Positions 1 to 6,319 of a DNA stretch of 12,939 nucleotides are shown in pieces. Source of the DNA: Pseudomonadota bacterium (GTDB lineage: Bacteria > Pseudomonadota > Gammaproteobacteria > Pseudomonadales > Cellvibrionaceae); NCBI GenBank assembly GCA_023416875.1, contig JAEZGT010000224.1:1-12939 (forward strand). The letters run 5' to 3'. Both the position numbers and the translations under genes were made by a program. The notes below the pieces were generated by a model. That model worked only from the letters and a program-made list of their open reading frames with translations, ran no database searches and was not told where the DNA came from. Within the stretch, counting starts at the first letter, position 1; each line of letters opens with the position of its first letter.

Positions 1-877
1 CATACAACGTGTCCATCAACGCAAGTTGCTCCTTTTCTTTGCCGTTCATGCCGTAGATGGAGGCGAGCTGCGCAAGACCTCTGAGATCTGTGTAATCCAC
101 AGCAAGAGCCTCAGCCACTTTTTCCGCCGCCTTGTAATCTTCTTTATCGACATTAATCGCTAATTGCAGCTTGTACCAACCTTCCCTCGGCTTTTCACCT
201 TTCTGCTTAGCCAGGTTGATCGACTTTGCCACCTCTTTCAAAGCATCATCTTTACGATTCAAAAGATAAAGATTCTGGGCGCGATAATAAAAATAATCAT
301 CCGGTACTACCGCGGGGCAGAGCGCTTCCCACTTGGAGAAATGGTCCAGCGCGTCCTGATACTTCTCCACAGAAGTCAGGAGCTGAGCGATTTGATAAGT
401 CAATTGCGCTTCGAGCGTGTCAGGAATATTCGGTGACTTGGACAATACCTTTTTGAAGTAATCGATCGCACCTGGAATATTATCCAAGTTGTATTGAACG
501 ACGGCCGCGCGCTGATATAGCTGCGCCCATTCGTAATCATTACAGTCATCGCACTTATCAACCAAAGCCTTCAGCTTGGGCCAAGCCGCTTTGTAATTCG
601 GCTCAGGAGCTTTACCCGATTTGTCTGGCTCAGGACTCATCAAAGCGTCGACTTCGGCAACTTTTTTGAAGAACTTTTGATCCAGCGCTTTTAAGCGGCG
701 TTTCTCTGGAGGTGCTTTACAACCGGGCAGCTTGGCAGCAGCTGCAGGTGCCTGAGCGACTGCAGCATTATCGACAAATCGAACACCTGCTACATCGACA
801 GAGGGCAGACTGGTCAGGCCCAAACCAACAACCGCAGTTACAACACCCGCGATTTTTAATCCAAGAGCTTTGTTCAT
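1..877 (-). CDS. Secreted TPR protein of the TonB2-type operon (partial, C-terminus off the left edge)
   Basis: The frame is open from an ATG at 877 down to base 1, giving 292 visible residues without a stop. The N-terminus has a basic start (MNKALGLK), a hydrophobic stretch at about 9-24 and an Ala-rich segment, which reads as a signal peptide, so the protein is probably periplasmic. From about residue 117 onward there are tetratricopeptide-like helical pairs, for example around 117-150 (QYNLDNIPGAIDYFKKVL), 155-187, 194-227 and 233-266. Four cysteines (C53, C109, C112, C187) could form disulfides in the periplasm. An in-frame ATG at 892 overlaps the tonB stop as ATGA and could be the true start (five residues longer); the ATG at 877 gives a more normal signal peptide. 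A TPR gene directly after tonB is typical of TonB2/TtpC loci in Vibrio-like bacteria. Its exact job is not known to me; a partner for TonB or a receptor is an inference. Confidence 0.85.
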   Translation of the reverse strand, partial: MNKALGLKIAGVVTAVVGLGLTSLPSVDVAGVRFVDNAAVAQAPAAAAKLPGCKAPPEKRRLKALDQKFFKKVAEVDALMSPEPDKSGKAPEPNYKAAWPKLKALVDKCDDCNDYEWAQLYQRAAVVQYNLDNIPGAIDYFKKVLSKSPNIPDTLEAQLTYQIAQLLTSVEKYQDALDHFSKWEALCPAVVPDDYFYYRAQNLYLLNRKDDALKEVAKSINLAKQKGEKPREGWYKLQLAINVDKEDYKAAEKVAEALAVDYTDLRGLAQLASIYGMNGKEKEQLALMDTLY

Positions 878-888
878 CTTACTACCAC

Positions 889-1491
889 TCATTCTTTGGC
901 CATCTGGAACAGGAACTTGTACTGCACCCCGGGCACGTCAACAGGCTGACCATCTACAACACGAGGTTTGTATTTGATCTTCTCTGCCGCCTTAAGTGCC
1001 GCACTTTGGAACACCGAGTCTGGGCAGTCAGCAACAAAAGCATCTTTCGTGGTGCCATTCGCCGAAACGGTGAACTCGATGGTGCAGTAGCCTTCTTTGC
1101 CGGTTTGCGCTGCGCGGCGGGGATATTCGGGCTGAACCACAGTCAACGGAATCATTTCGCCATCGCCAAATCCTGTTGGACCAGTAATGGTCGGCTTCGC
1201 GTCGAATTTGGTTTCGATGGCAATACCTTCGTTGGTCGCATCCGGAGTATCAAACTCTGGCTGCGGGATATCCGGTGGTGGAGCTTCCACTTCCTGGGGT
1301 TTTTCCGGCTTACTGACGTCGAATTTGGTTTCGATCTGACGCTGCGGCATGACGATATCCGGAACCCGATACTCTACTGCCTCACCGGGACCTGAGATAT
1401 TCGTCTGAATTAATACATGCATCAGTAACAGCAAGCCGAGCGTCACGCCAAGCGCTAAGCCACCAGCGGTTAAATATCGGGCAATACTCAT
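889..1491 (-). CDS. tonB: Short TonB protein (TonB2 type), energy transducer
   Basis: This 200-residue protein should be anchored in the inner membrane and carry proton-motive energy from the ExbB/ExbD complex to TonB-dependent outer-membrane receptors. One membrane segment lies at about 7-29 (LALGVTLGLLLLMHVLI) with a single histidine, H25. It is followed by a Pro/acidic spacer (about 40-105) and a TonB C-terminal domain at about 115-200 that begins with VVQPEYPRRA and ends in a VQYKFLF strand. C136 and C156 could form a disulfide. At 200 residues it is shorter than E. coli TonB (about 239), so its reach across the periplasm is limited. The ATG at 1491 is chosen over an upstream ATG at 1563 because AAGGAG sits just before it (inside the end of exbD) and the upstream extension is only the exbD overlap. 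The spacer contains a duplicated IETKFD motif, listed separately. Confidence 0.92.
   Translation of the reverse strand: MSIARYLTAGGLALGVTLGLLLLMHVLIQTNISGPGEAVEYRVPDIVMPQRQIETKFDVSKPEKPQEVEAPPPDIPQPEFDTPDATNEGIAIETKFDAKPTITGPTGFGDGEMIPLTVVQPEYPRRAAQTGKEGYCTIEFTVSANGTTKDAFVADCPDSVFQSAALKAAEKIKYKPRVVDGQPVDVPGVQYKFLFQMAKE
1200..1335 (-). repeat. 19-bp direct repeat pair inside tonB
   Basis: Bases 1200-1218 and 1317-1335 are identical over 19 bp and lie 117 bp (39 codons) apart in the same reading frame. Both encode IETKFD, at residues 53-58 and 92-97 of TonB, each followed shortly by Lys-Pro. The flanking bases diverge at once. The sequence shows the repeat directly; whether it arose by duplication or by selection for a binding motif cannot be told from one copy of the gene. 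Confidence 0.85.
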
Positions 1492-1495
1492 ACGA

Positions 1496-1900
1496 TTACT
1501 CCTTCTGCACTGCGATGGAGACATCGCTGATGCCAAGCGCGCGTACTGCCTGGGCAACTTCATTCAAGGTTTTGATGCTAGATTTAGCATCCGCCTGAAT
1601 GATAACGGGGCTCTTCGGGTTATCCGCCAACAACAGCTCTATCTGATCTTTCACAAACTGAGGGTCAATCTCGTTTTTATCGATCCACACTTTGTTTTCA
1701 GCATTGATTGCAACCAGGATCTTGGCGTTTTTAACTCTCGCAGTATTTGCATCAGGCCGATCTATTTCAACGCCCGGCTCCTTGATGAAGGTCGCCGTCA
1801 CAATAAAGAAGATCAACATGATAAATACCACGTCGAGCATAGGAGTCAGGTCAATCGTGGCTCCTATATCTTCATCAGCGGATGATTTCCTGCTGCTCAT
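1496..1900 (-). CDS. exbD: ExbD/TolR-family protein
   Basis: At 134 residues this is a normal-length ExbD, the small motor partner of ExbB in the inner membrane. A short cytoplasmic N-terminus (1-16) is followed by one membrane segment (about 21-41) that starts IDLTPMLDVVFIMLIFF. D23 in this segment matches the essential membrane aspartate of ExbD (D25 in E. coli) thought to carry protons. The periplasmic part (about 45-134) has the usual ExbD pattern: IDRPDANTA, VAINAENKVWIDKNEI, then VIIQADAKSS and a C-terminal helix and strand. The start is the ATG at 1900, with AAGAGAAG upstream. The stop is 4 nt before the tonB start, so the two are likely translationally coupled. Confidence 0.95.
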   Translation of the reverse strand: MSSRKSSADEDIGATIDLTPMLDVVFIMLIFFIVTATFIKEPGVEIDRPDANTARVKNAKILVAINAENKVWIDKNEIDPQFVKDQIELLLADNPKSPVIIQADAKSSIKTLNEVAQAVRALGISDVSIAVQKE

Positions 1901-1920
1901 GGTTACTTCTCTTGAAACGG

Positions 1921-1942
1921 GCCGGCTAGAAGCCGGCTCTAG
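1921..1942 (-). other. Hairpin in the exbB-exbD gap
   Basis: The 57-nt space between exbB and exbD is the only real gap in this operon. It contains GCCGGC at 1921-1926 and again at 1932-1937, able to pair with a 5-nt loop. An alternative 5-bp stem (CTAGA 1926-1930 with TCTAG 1938-1942) cannot form at the same time. No T-run follows on the minus strand, so it does not look like a terminator. An mRNA processing or stability element that sets exbB to exbD ratio is a guess. Confidence 0.45.
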
Positions 1943-1957
1943 TTAAAGGGAAAGCGA

Positions 1958-2488
1958 TTAATGGTCCATCGTGAGATGGTCTTCCAATAATTGGGCTTCG
2001 CGATCAGCGATCTGAGTGACTACGGTACCGCCGAACACACCGGAAATTGCCGCCACCATTCCCGCCATTGTCGGGATGGTAGCCTGCTTCACACCGCCGG
2101 CCATGGATTTGGCATCAGCGCCACCTGTAGTCGCGAGCACGTTGAAAACCTCAATCATGCCCGACACAGTGCCCAACAATCCAAACAACGGACAAAGCGC
2201 AGTAATGGTACCGATCAAGTCCAGGTTAGCTCGGATGCTCTCAGTCACCTGAGAGACCATCGACGCACGGATCTGATGCGCGTTCCATGATTTGCGCTCG
2301 GGGCGAGCATCCCATGCCGCAACAGTTTTCCTGACGGTAGAGCGAAGACCGCTCCGGTAGTACCAGATGCGCTCAAATATCAAAGTCCACAGGATAAAGG
2401 TGAGCACTGCAATAGCCAGCAATACAGGACCGCCAGACGCTACAAACGTCTGAACGGTTTCCAAAGCTTCGGACAATGACCAGGACAT
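1958..2488 (-). CDS. exbB: ExbB (MotA/TolQ/ExbB proton channel family, ExbB2 type)
   Basis: This 176-residue protein should form the inner-membrane pentameric channel around ExbD that powers TonB. Three membrane segments can be seen: about 20-42 (PVLLAIAVLTFILWTLIFERIWYY), about 95-117 (ITALCPLFGLLGTVSGM) and about 137-159 (TIPTMAGMVAAISGVFGG). The GLLGTVSGM motif with T107 is the family hallmark. Between segments 1 and 2 lies a short basic cytoplasmic loop (about 44-90). It is shorter than E. coli ExbB (about 244 residues), as ExbB2 proteins are. Q135 sits where E. coli ExbB has its membrane glutamate (E176, by remembered alignment). AGGAG precedes the ATG at 2488, 13 nt after the ttpC stop. 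It is the second channel-family protein in this operon. Confidence 0.93.
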   Translation of the reverse strand: MSWSLSEALETVQTFVASGGPVLLAIAVLTFILWTLIFERIWYYRSGLRSTVRKTVAAWDARPERKSWNAHQIRASMVSQVTESIRANLDLIGTITALCPLFGLLGTVSGMIEVFNVLATTGGADAKSMAGGVKQATIPTMAGMVAAISGVFGGTVVTQIADREAQLLEDHLTMDH

Positions 2489-2501
2489 GAGTTATCTCCT
2501 G

Positions 2502-3881
2502 TTATTTGCTTTCAGCTTTTTCGGCAATAATTCCGGCGCTCTGCTCTTCCAATACGTGAACAATACGCTTGGCTTTACCGCTGAGAATGGTATGCATGAA
2601 TACCGTCGGGATTGCCACGACCAGACCTTGAACTGTGGTCACCAGCGCAGTAGAGATACCGCCCGCCATCAGTTTCGGATCGCCCGCACCGAAGTCGGTA
2701 ATCGCCTGGAAGGTTTGAATCATACCGGTTACGGTACCCAACAGACCCATCAGAGGTGCGACCATTGAAATGATCTTGATCATGTTCAAGCCGCCTTCAA
2801 TTGCAGGCCGCTCTTTTAAGACCGCCTCTTCAAGTTTCAATTCCAGAGACTCGGTATCGATGTTCGGATTGTCTTCGGCAACTTTCAATACACGCCCGAG
2901 CGGGTTGTCAGTGCTGGCACGGCTTGACTTGAGCTGCTTGGAAACTTTGCCGCCGATAACGGTTAAGGTGAAGAAGCGCCAGATAATCAGAATCAGACCT
3001 ACGCCACCCAAGCCGTAGATAATGATGTAACCAACCAGACCACCTTGTTCCATACGCTCATTCAGGTCAGGGCGTGCCACCAGAATCTGCATGATTTCGC
3101 CACCCAAGGGCAGAGTCGGGTCTACGCCCACTTGCGTGAAGCCGGAAGTTGCATTTTCCAGTTTGGACGGATCAGGCAGACCGGCTGGCTGCATACGTGG
3201 AACATTCAAAGTGTCTGAGCCAGGGCTGAAGAACAGATATTTGCCGCCGGAAACTACGCCGTAGTTACCGATACGCACAACATCTTGTTCACTTTGTTGA
3301 CCGTTAGCATCGGCAACTTTGGCTTTGAAGCGAACAACTTTGCCGGCTTCGACGGTCTCGCGCTGAATTTCATAAATCAGGCGTTCGATTTCTTCGATGG
3401 TCGGCAAACTGGTTTCGCTGTCCATTTTTTTGGACAGTTCAACTGCGAACTCATCACGATCAGAGTACTGCAAGCTCACAAGTGAGTTTTTCAGGTTGGC
3501 CTGCAAGTCACCTGAAGCGGTTTTCAAGTGACCAAACAGTTCTTTCAACGAACCCATGCGCTCATCCAATTGGGCGCGCAGTGCTTTGATTTGCAGATCT
3601 TGTTTCTCGTAAGCAGCTTCCAGCTCGGCTGAGCGGGCTTCTTCTTGCGCGCGAGTTTTTTCAGCATTTGCCAATAATGAAGCGCGCTGATTTTTCTCTC
3701 GCAGGAATTCTGCTTCGCGTTGCTGATGCTCTTGGCTCTCACGAACCTTGCTTTCTTTCATCATCTGCAACAGCTGATCAAGTGAAGTGGCCTTATTATC
3801 TTGGGCCTGTACTGCGCCAGCAAAAAGCAATACGCCTGCCGCCGCTATACTAAGAATGTTCTTTTTAGCAAAAACTTTCAT
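2502..3881 (-). CDS. ttpC: TtpC-like large MotA/TolQ/ExbB family protein
   Basis: This 459-residue protein combines a long periplasmic part with an ExbB-like channel domain. A signal peptide (1-26, cleavage after AVQA) is followed by a charged coiled coil rich in Gln/Glu/Arg/Lys (about 33-125), a mixed alpha/beta region (about 155-235, with QDVVRIGNYGVVSGGKYLFF), a linker, and three membrane segments at about 281-303, 368-391 and 408-433. The channel motifs are PLMGLLGTVTGMIQTF (T383) and AGGISTALVTTVQGLVVAIP. With a cleaved signal peptide, three membrane passes put the C-terminus in the cytoplasm, as in ExbB. In Vibrio, TtpC is needed for TonB2 function but not for TonB1; here the same order of genes supports the same role. 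It starts at the ATG at 3881, overlapping the previous stop as ATGA, with GGAGG upstream. T411 replaces the usual membrane glutamate of ExbB. Confidence 0.9.
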   Translation of the reverse strand: MKVFAKKNILSIAAAGVLLFAGAVQAQDNKATSLDQLLQMMKESKVRESQEHQQREAEFLREKNQRASLLANAEKTRAQEEARSAELEAAYEKQDLQIKALRAQLDERMGSLKELFGHLKTASGDLQANLKNSLVSLQYSDRDEFAVELSKKMDSETSLPTIEEIERLIYEIQRETVEAGKVVRFKAKVADANGQQSEQDVVRIGNYGVVSGGKYLFFSPGSDTLNVPRMQPAGLPDPSKLENATSGFTQVGVDPTLPLGGEIMQILVARPDLNERMEQGGLVGYIIIYGLGGVGLILIIWRFFTLTVIGGKVSKQLKSSRASTDNPLGRVLKVAEDNPNIDTESLELKLEEAVLKERPAIEGGLNMIKIISMVAPLMGLLGTVTGMIQTFQAITDFGAGDPKLMAGGISTALVTTVQGLVVAIPTVFMHTILSGKAKRIVHVLEEQSAGIIAEKAESK

Positions 3882-4663
3882 TTTGCAGCCTCCGGAGCAG
3901 CAATAGGCAGGAGCATAATGTCATTCTGGGCTTTTTTCTGGGCGATGCGGACAGCCGTGCGCACAGCATTTTTGTATTCACCCGAATCCAATTCTACCCA
4001 CTGCTTCGCCTTGTTATCCCACACGCCTGTCAAAGATCCGTCCATTGTCTGATACATCAGCGCAATGCGACCGATCGCAACAACGTTGACCTGCAGATCC
4101 TGGCCACCTACATTTAAAGTAGTTTCGTAGGTATCCACTTTGCGCGCGTATTCGGATTCGATGCTGTAGATTTCCAGCACTTGGCGGAATTTCTCGGCGA
4201 TCGTTACGTCGGCACTGTCGATCAGAGAACGCACTTTGGCGATACGCTCAAGACGATCTTCTTTGCGGTAAGGGGCATCCAATTGAACAAACTGCTCAAT
4301 CGCATCCAACATCTCCAGAACGAGCGGCTGGATTTGACGCTGAATAACCGTGACCTGGGCGGTGGATTCTTCCAGCTTGGCCATGATTTCGCGCTGGCTC
4401 GCCAGCTGTTTATCAAGCTGAGCGTTATAGACACGCAAACCTTCGATGGTTTTACTGACCTGCTTAAATTTGGCAATCAGATCAGAGGTCTCGTCCTGCA
4501 GTTTGTTGATGCGCACTTGGGATTTCTGCGCATCCGCAACTTTGGACTGACCCACTGCCAAAACGGCGTCAAGCGACTGGTCTGCGAACGACGAGCCAGC
4601 AAAAACCGCCCCGGCAGTTATCACTGTGGACAGAGCCACAGCTTTAATTCGCTGCTTCTTCAT
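3878..4663 (-). CDS. DUF3450-family secreted coiled-coil protein, first gene of the TonB2-type operon
   Basis: This 261-residue protein starts with a clear signal peptide (MKKQRIKAVALSTVITAGAV, cleavage after SFA at 27). A long coiled coil (about 35-125, LQDETSDLIAKFKQVSKTIEGL and onward) is followed by helices with DAPYRKEDRLERIAKVRSLI at about 129-148, then a beta-like region (LNVGGQDLQVNVVAIGRIALMYQTMDG, about 183-209) and WDNKAKQWVEL. These features match the DUF3450 family, which usually precedes ttpC. The ATG at 4663 is chosen because GGGGGGAA lies directly before it and the signal peptide begins there; an upstream ATG at 4840 would add 59 residues that spoil it. The function is unknown. 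A periplasmic partner of TtpC is the natural inference, since both have a signal peptide, coiled coil and similar beta region. Confidence 0.87.
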   Translation of the reverse strand: MKKQRIKAVALSTVITAGAVFAGSSFADQSLDAVLAVGQSKVADAQKSQVRINKLQDETSDLIAKFKQVSKTIEGLRVYNAQLDKQLASQREIMAKLEESTAQVTVIQRQIQPLVLEMLDAIEQFVQLDAPYRKEDRLERIAKVRSLIDSADVTIAEKFRQVLEIYSIESEYARKVDTYETTLNVGGQDLQVNVVAIGRIALMYQTMDGSLTGVWDNKAKQWVELDSGEYKNAVRTAVRIAQKKAQNDIMLLPIAAPEAAK

Positions 4664-4775
4664 ATTCCCCCCAACTCGGGTGCTTACGGTAAATAAAGAC
4701 GTCAACTGAAAACACCACAGGAAAGATGCCTTCAGAAACTTGTGAGAGTGACTGGGCCAAAACTCAGAGTTGCGC

Positions 4776-4805
4776 ATTTTAAAAGGAGCTATTCGCAACA
4801 TACAA
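4776..4805 (-). promoter_or_regulatory. Candidate promoter for the DUF3450-ttpC-exbB-exbD-tonB-TPR operon
   Basis: On the minus strand TAAAAT (4776-4781) resembles a -10 box, with TTGTAT (4800-4805) 18 bp upstream as a weak -35 box. TTGATA at 4811-4816 is another -35-like hexamer but is too far from this -10. The leader to the ATG at 4663 would be about 105 nt. The 287-bp space 4664-4950 contains no other recognisable gene and no terminator for folA: the TGCAC/GTGCA pair near 4911-4930 has a weak stem and no T-run after it. Confidence 0.3.
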
Positions 4806-4852
4806 ATGTTTATCAAGTCACTGTTTGGCGCCTGCTCCACAGCATAACTTTT

Positions 4853-4901
4853 GGTAACACAAGGGACTCACTTTCCTGAAAAACGGTAACAGATCGGTAA
4901 C
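4853..4901 (-). promoter_or_regulatory. Three GTTACC direct repeats, possible operator
   Basis: Read on the minus strand, GTTACC occurs at 4896-4901, 4885-4890 and 4853-4858. The first two are 11 bp apart (GTTACCG repeated), the third 32 bp further on, so all three fall near the same face of the helix. They lie about 48 bp upstream of the candidate -35 box. Tandem hexamers with an 11-bp step are the usual site shape for OmpR/PhoB-type response regulators; which regulator would bind here is unknown. No Fur-like palindrome was recognised. Confidence 0.35.
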
Positions 4902-4950
4902 AACTACTTGTGCACCAAGAAAAAAGTGCAATTAAATTTCCTGGCAGTTA

Positions 4951-5481
4951 TTAAGATTTGGCTTTAAAAACGTGCCGTTCATAGACGACAAAAGCGCACG
5001 AAAGCGCATTTTTCTCATCGGCCGACCACTCCTCCCGCTGCACCTCCAACCATTCGTCGGAAGAAAATTCCGGAAAAAAAGCGTCTCCGGGAACATCCAC
5101 ATGCACCTCAGTCAGAAACAGCCTCTGCGCCAGCGGCAACGCCTGCTCATAAAGGCTTGCGCCGCCGATCAACATAATTTCACATTGCCCGGCGCTTTGC
5201 GCCAACTCAGTCGCGCAAGCAATCGCGGTTATCAAATTGTTTACTACCGTAACACCTTCTCGCGCCCATTCGCGTTGACGACTAACCACGATATTGTGCC
5301 GCCCTGGCAATGGGCGACCAATAGAATCAAAGGTTTTGCGCCCCATGATGATCGGGTGCCCCATAGTCACCGCCTTGAAATGGGCCAAGTCCCGCGGCAG
5401 ATGCCAGGGCAGTTGATTATTGATGCCGATGGCGCGATTGCGAGAAAGCGCACAGACTAGACTGAGTTGCGGATGAGCCAT
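4951..5481 (-). CDS. folA: Dihydrofolate reductase
   Basis: At 176 residues, this cytoplasmic enzyme reduces dihydrofolate to tetrahydrofolate with NADPH. The sequence shows the family plan: NRAIGINNQLPWHLPRDLAHFK, where D31 corresponds to the catalytic acid (D27 in E. coli), then PIIMGRKTFDSIGRPLPGR (about 43-61) for NADPH, and IMLIGGASLYEQALPLAQRL (about 101-120). It is somewhat longer than E. coli DHFR (159), mainly at the C-terminus and in loops. It starts at an ATG 4 nt after the thyA stop, with only a weak ribosome-binding site, so translation is probably coupled to thyA. Its partner role is direct: ThyA makes the dihydrofolate that FolA recycles. No convincing terminator follows it. 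Confidence 0.98.
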   Translation of the reverse strand: MAHPQLSLVCALSRNRAIGINNQLPWHLPRDLAHFKAVTMGHPIIMGRKTFDSIGRPLPGRHNIVVSRQREWAREGVTVVNNLITAIACATELAQSAGQCEIMLIGGASLYEQALPLAQRLFLTEVHVDVPGDAFFPEFSSDEWLEVQREEWSADEKNALSCAFVVYERHVFKAKS

Positions 5482-5485
5482 AAGT

Positions 5486-6319
5486 TCAGACTGCGATGGG
5501 GGCAGCTATATGAGGGTGATGCTGATAATCACGCAACTCAAAGTCGTCAAAGCGAAAATCAAAAATGTTTTTCACTTCCGGATTGAGCCACATATGCGGC
5601 AGCGGCAAAGGCTCTCGGTCCAGCTGGATCTCCACTTGCTCCAGATGATTGGTATAAAGATGTGCGTCGCCAAATGTATGGACAAAGTCACCCGGTTGTA
5701 GCCCGGTCACCTGCGCAACCATCATCGTCAACAAGGCATAAGAGGCGATATTGAACGGCACGCCGAGAAAAACATCGGCACTGCGCTGATACAACTGGCA
5801 GGAAAGGCGGTTTTCCAGAACGTAAAACTGAAACAGCGTGTGGCACGGAGGAAGAGCCATTTTACCGGCGGCCGCATTAGCCTGAGGTGAAATGCTTTCA
5901 TCCGGGAGCACCGCCGGGTTCCAGGCAGAAACAACCAGTCGGCGCGAATGCGGCTTGCGTTTGATTTGCTCGATCACCTCACTGATTTGATCGATCACCT
6001 CCCCTTCCGGTGTCGCCCACGAGCGCCATTGAGCACCGTAAACCGGGCCGAGCTCACCAGCCTCTGTGGCCCATTCATTCCAGATGCGCACACCGTTTTC
6101 CTGCAGATAACGCACATTGGTGTCGCCGCGCAGAAACCAAAGCAGCTCATGAATAATGGACCGCATATGGCATTTTTTGGTGGTGACCAAAGGAAAGCCC
6201 TGCGCCAAGTCGAAACGCATTTGGTAACCAAACACGCTGAGCGTACCGGTGCCGGTGCGATCCTCTTTACGAATTCCGTTGTCGCGCACATGGCGCATCA
6301 GATCGAGATACTGCTTCAC
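5486..6319 (-). CDS. thyA: Thymidylate synthase
   Basis: This 277-residue cytoplasmic enzyme makes dTMP from dUMP using methylene-tetrahydrofolate. Seen motifs are DRTGTGTLSVFG (20-31), the folate and dUMP-binding stretch GPVYGAQWRSW (91-101), the active-site PPCH with C159, QLYQRSADVFLGVPFNIASYA (175-195) and HTFGDAHLYTNH (214-225). It is 13 residues longer than the common 264-residue form, and the catalytic cysteine is shifted by the same 13 (C146 in E. coli). The insertion lies around 140-152 (DESISPQANAAAG), just before the active-site strand. The start codon is GTG and overlaps the lgt stop by 4 nt (GTGA), with AAGGAG 8 nt upstream inside lgt. Confidence 0.98.
   Translation of the reverse strand: MKQYLDLMRHVRDNGIRKEDRTGTGTLSVFGYQMRFDLAQGFPLVTTKKCHMRSIIHELLWFLRGDTNVRYLQENGVRIWNEWATEAGELGPVYGAQWRSWATPEGEVIDQISEVIEQIKRKPHSRRLVVSAWNPAVLPDESISPQANAAAGKMALPPCHTLFQFYVLENRLSCQLYQRSADVFLGVPFNIASYALLTMMVAQVTGLQPGDFVHTFGDAHLYTNHLEQVEIQLDREPLPLPHMWLNPEVKNIFDFRFDDFELRDYQHHPHIAAPIAV

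Noticed and set aside
712..1395. 227-codon open frame on the plus strand across tonB and the TPR gene
   Set aside because: It lies opposite two well-supported genes, has no family-like motif and no good ribosome-binding site. It reads as a shadow of the minus-strand genes.
4181..4696. 171-codon plus-strand open frame opposite the DUF3450 gene
   Set aside because: It is antisense to a coiled-coil gene with a clear signal peptide and ribosome-binding site; no sign of independent coding.
4664..4840. Upstream extension of the DUF3450 gene to an ATG at 4840
   Set aside because: The added 59 residues would precede a complete signal peptide, and the ATG at 4663 has a strong GGGGGG ribosome-binding site.
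4911..4930. TGCAC/GTGCA hairpin after folA as a terminator
   Set aside because: The stem is only 5 bp with a 10-nt loop, and no T-run follows on the minus strand.
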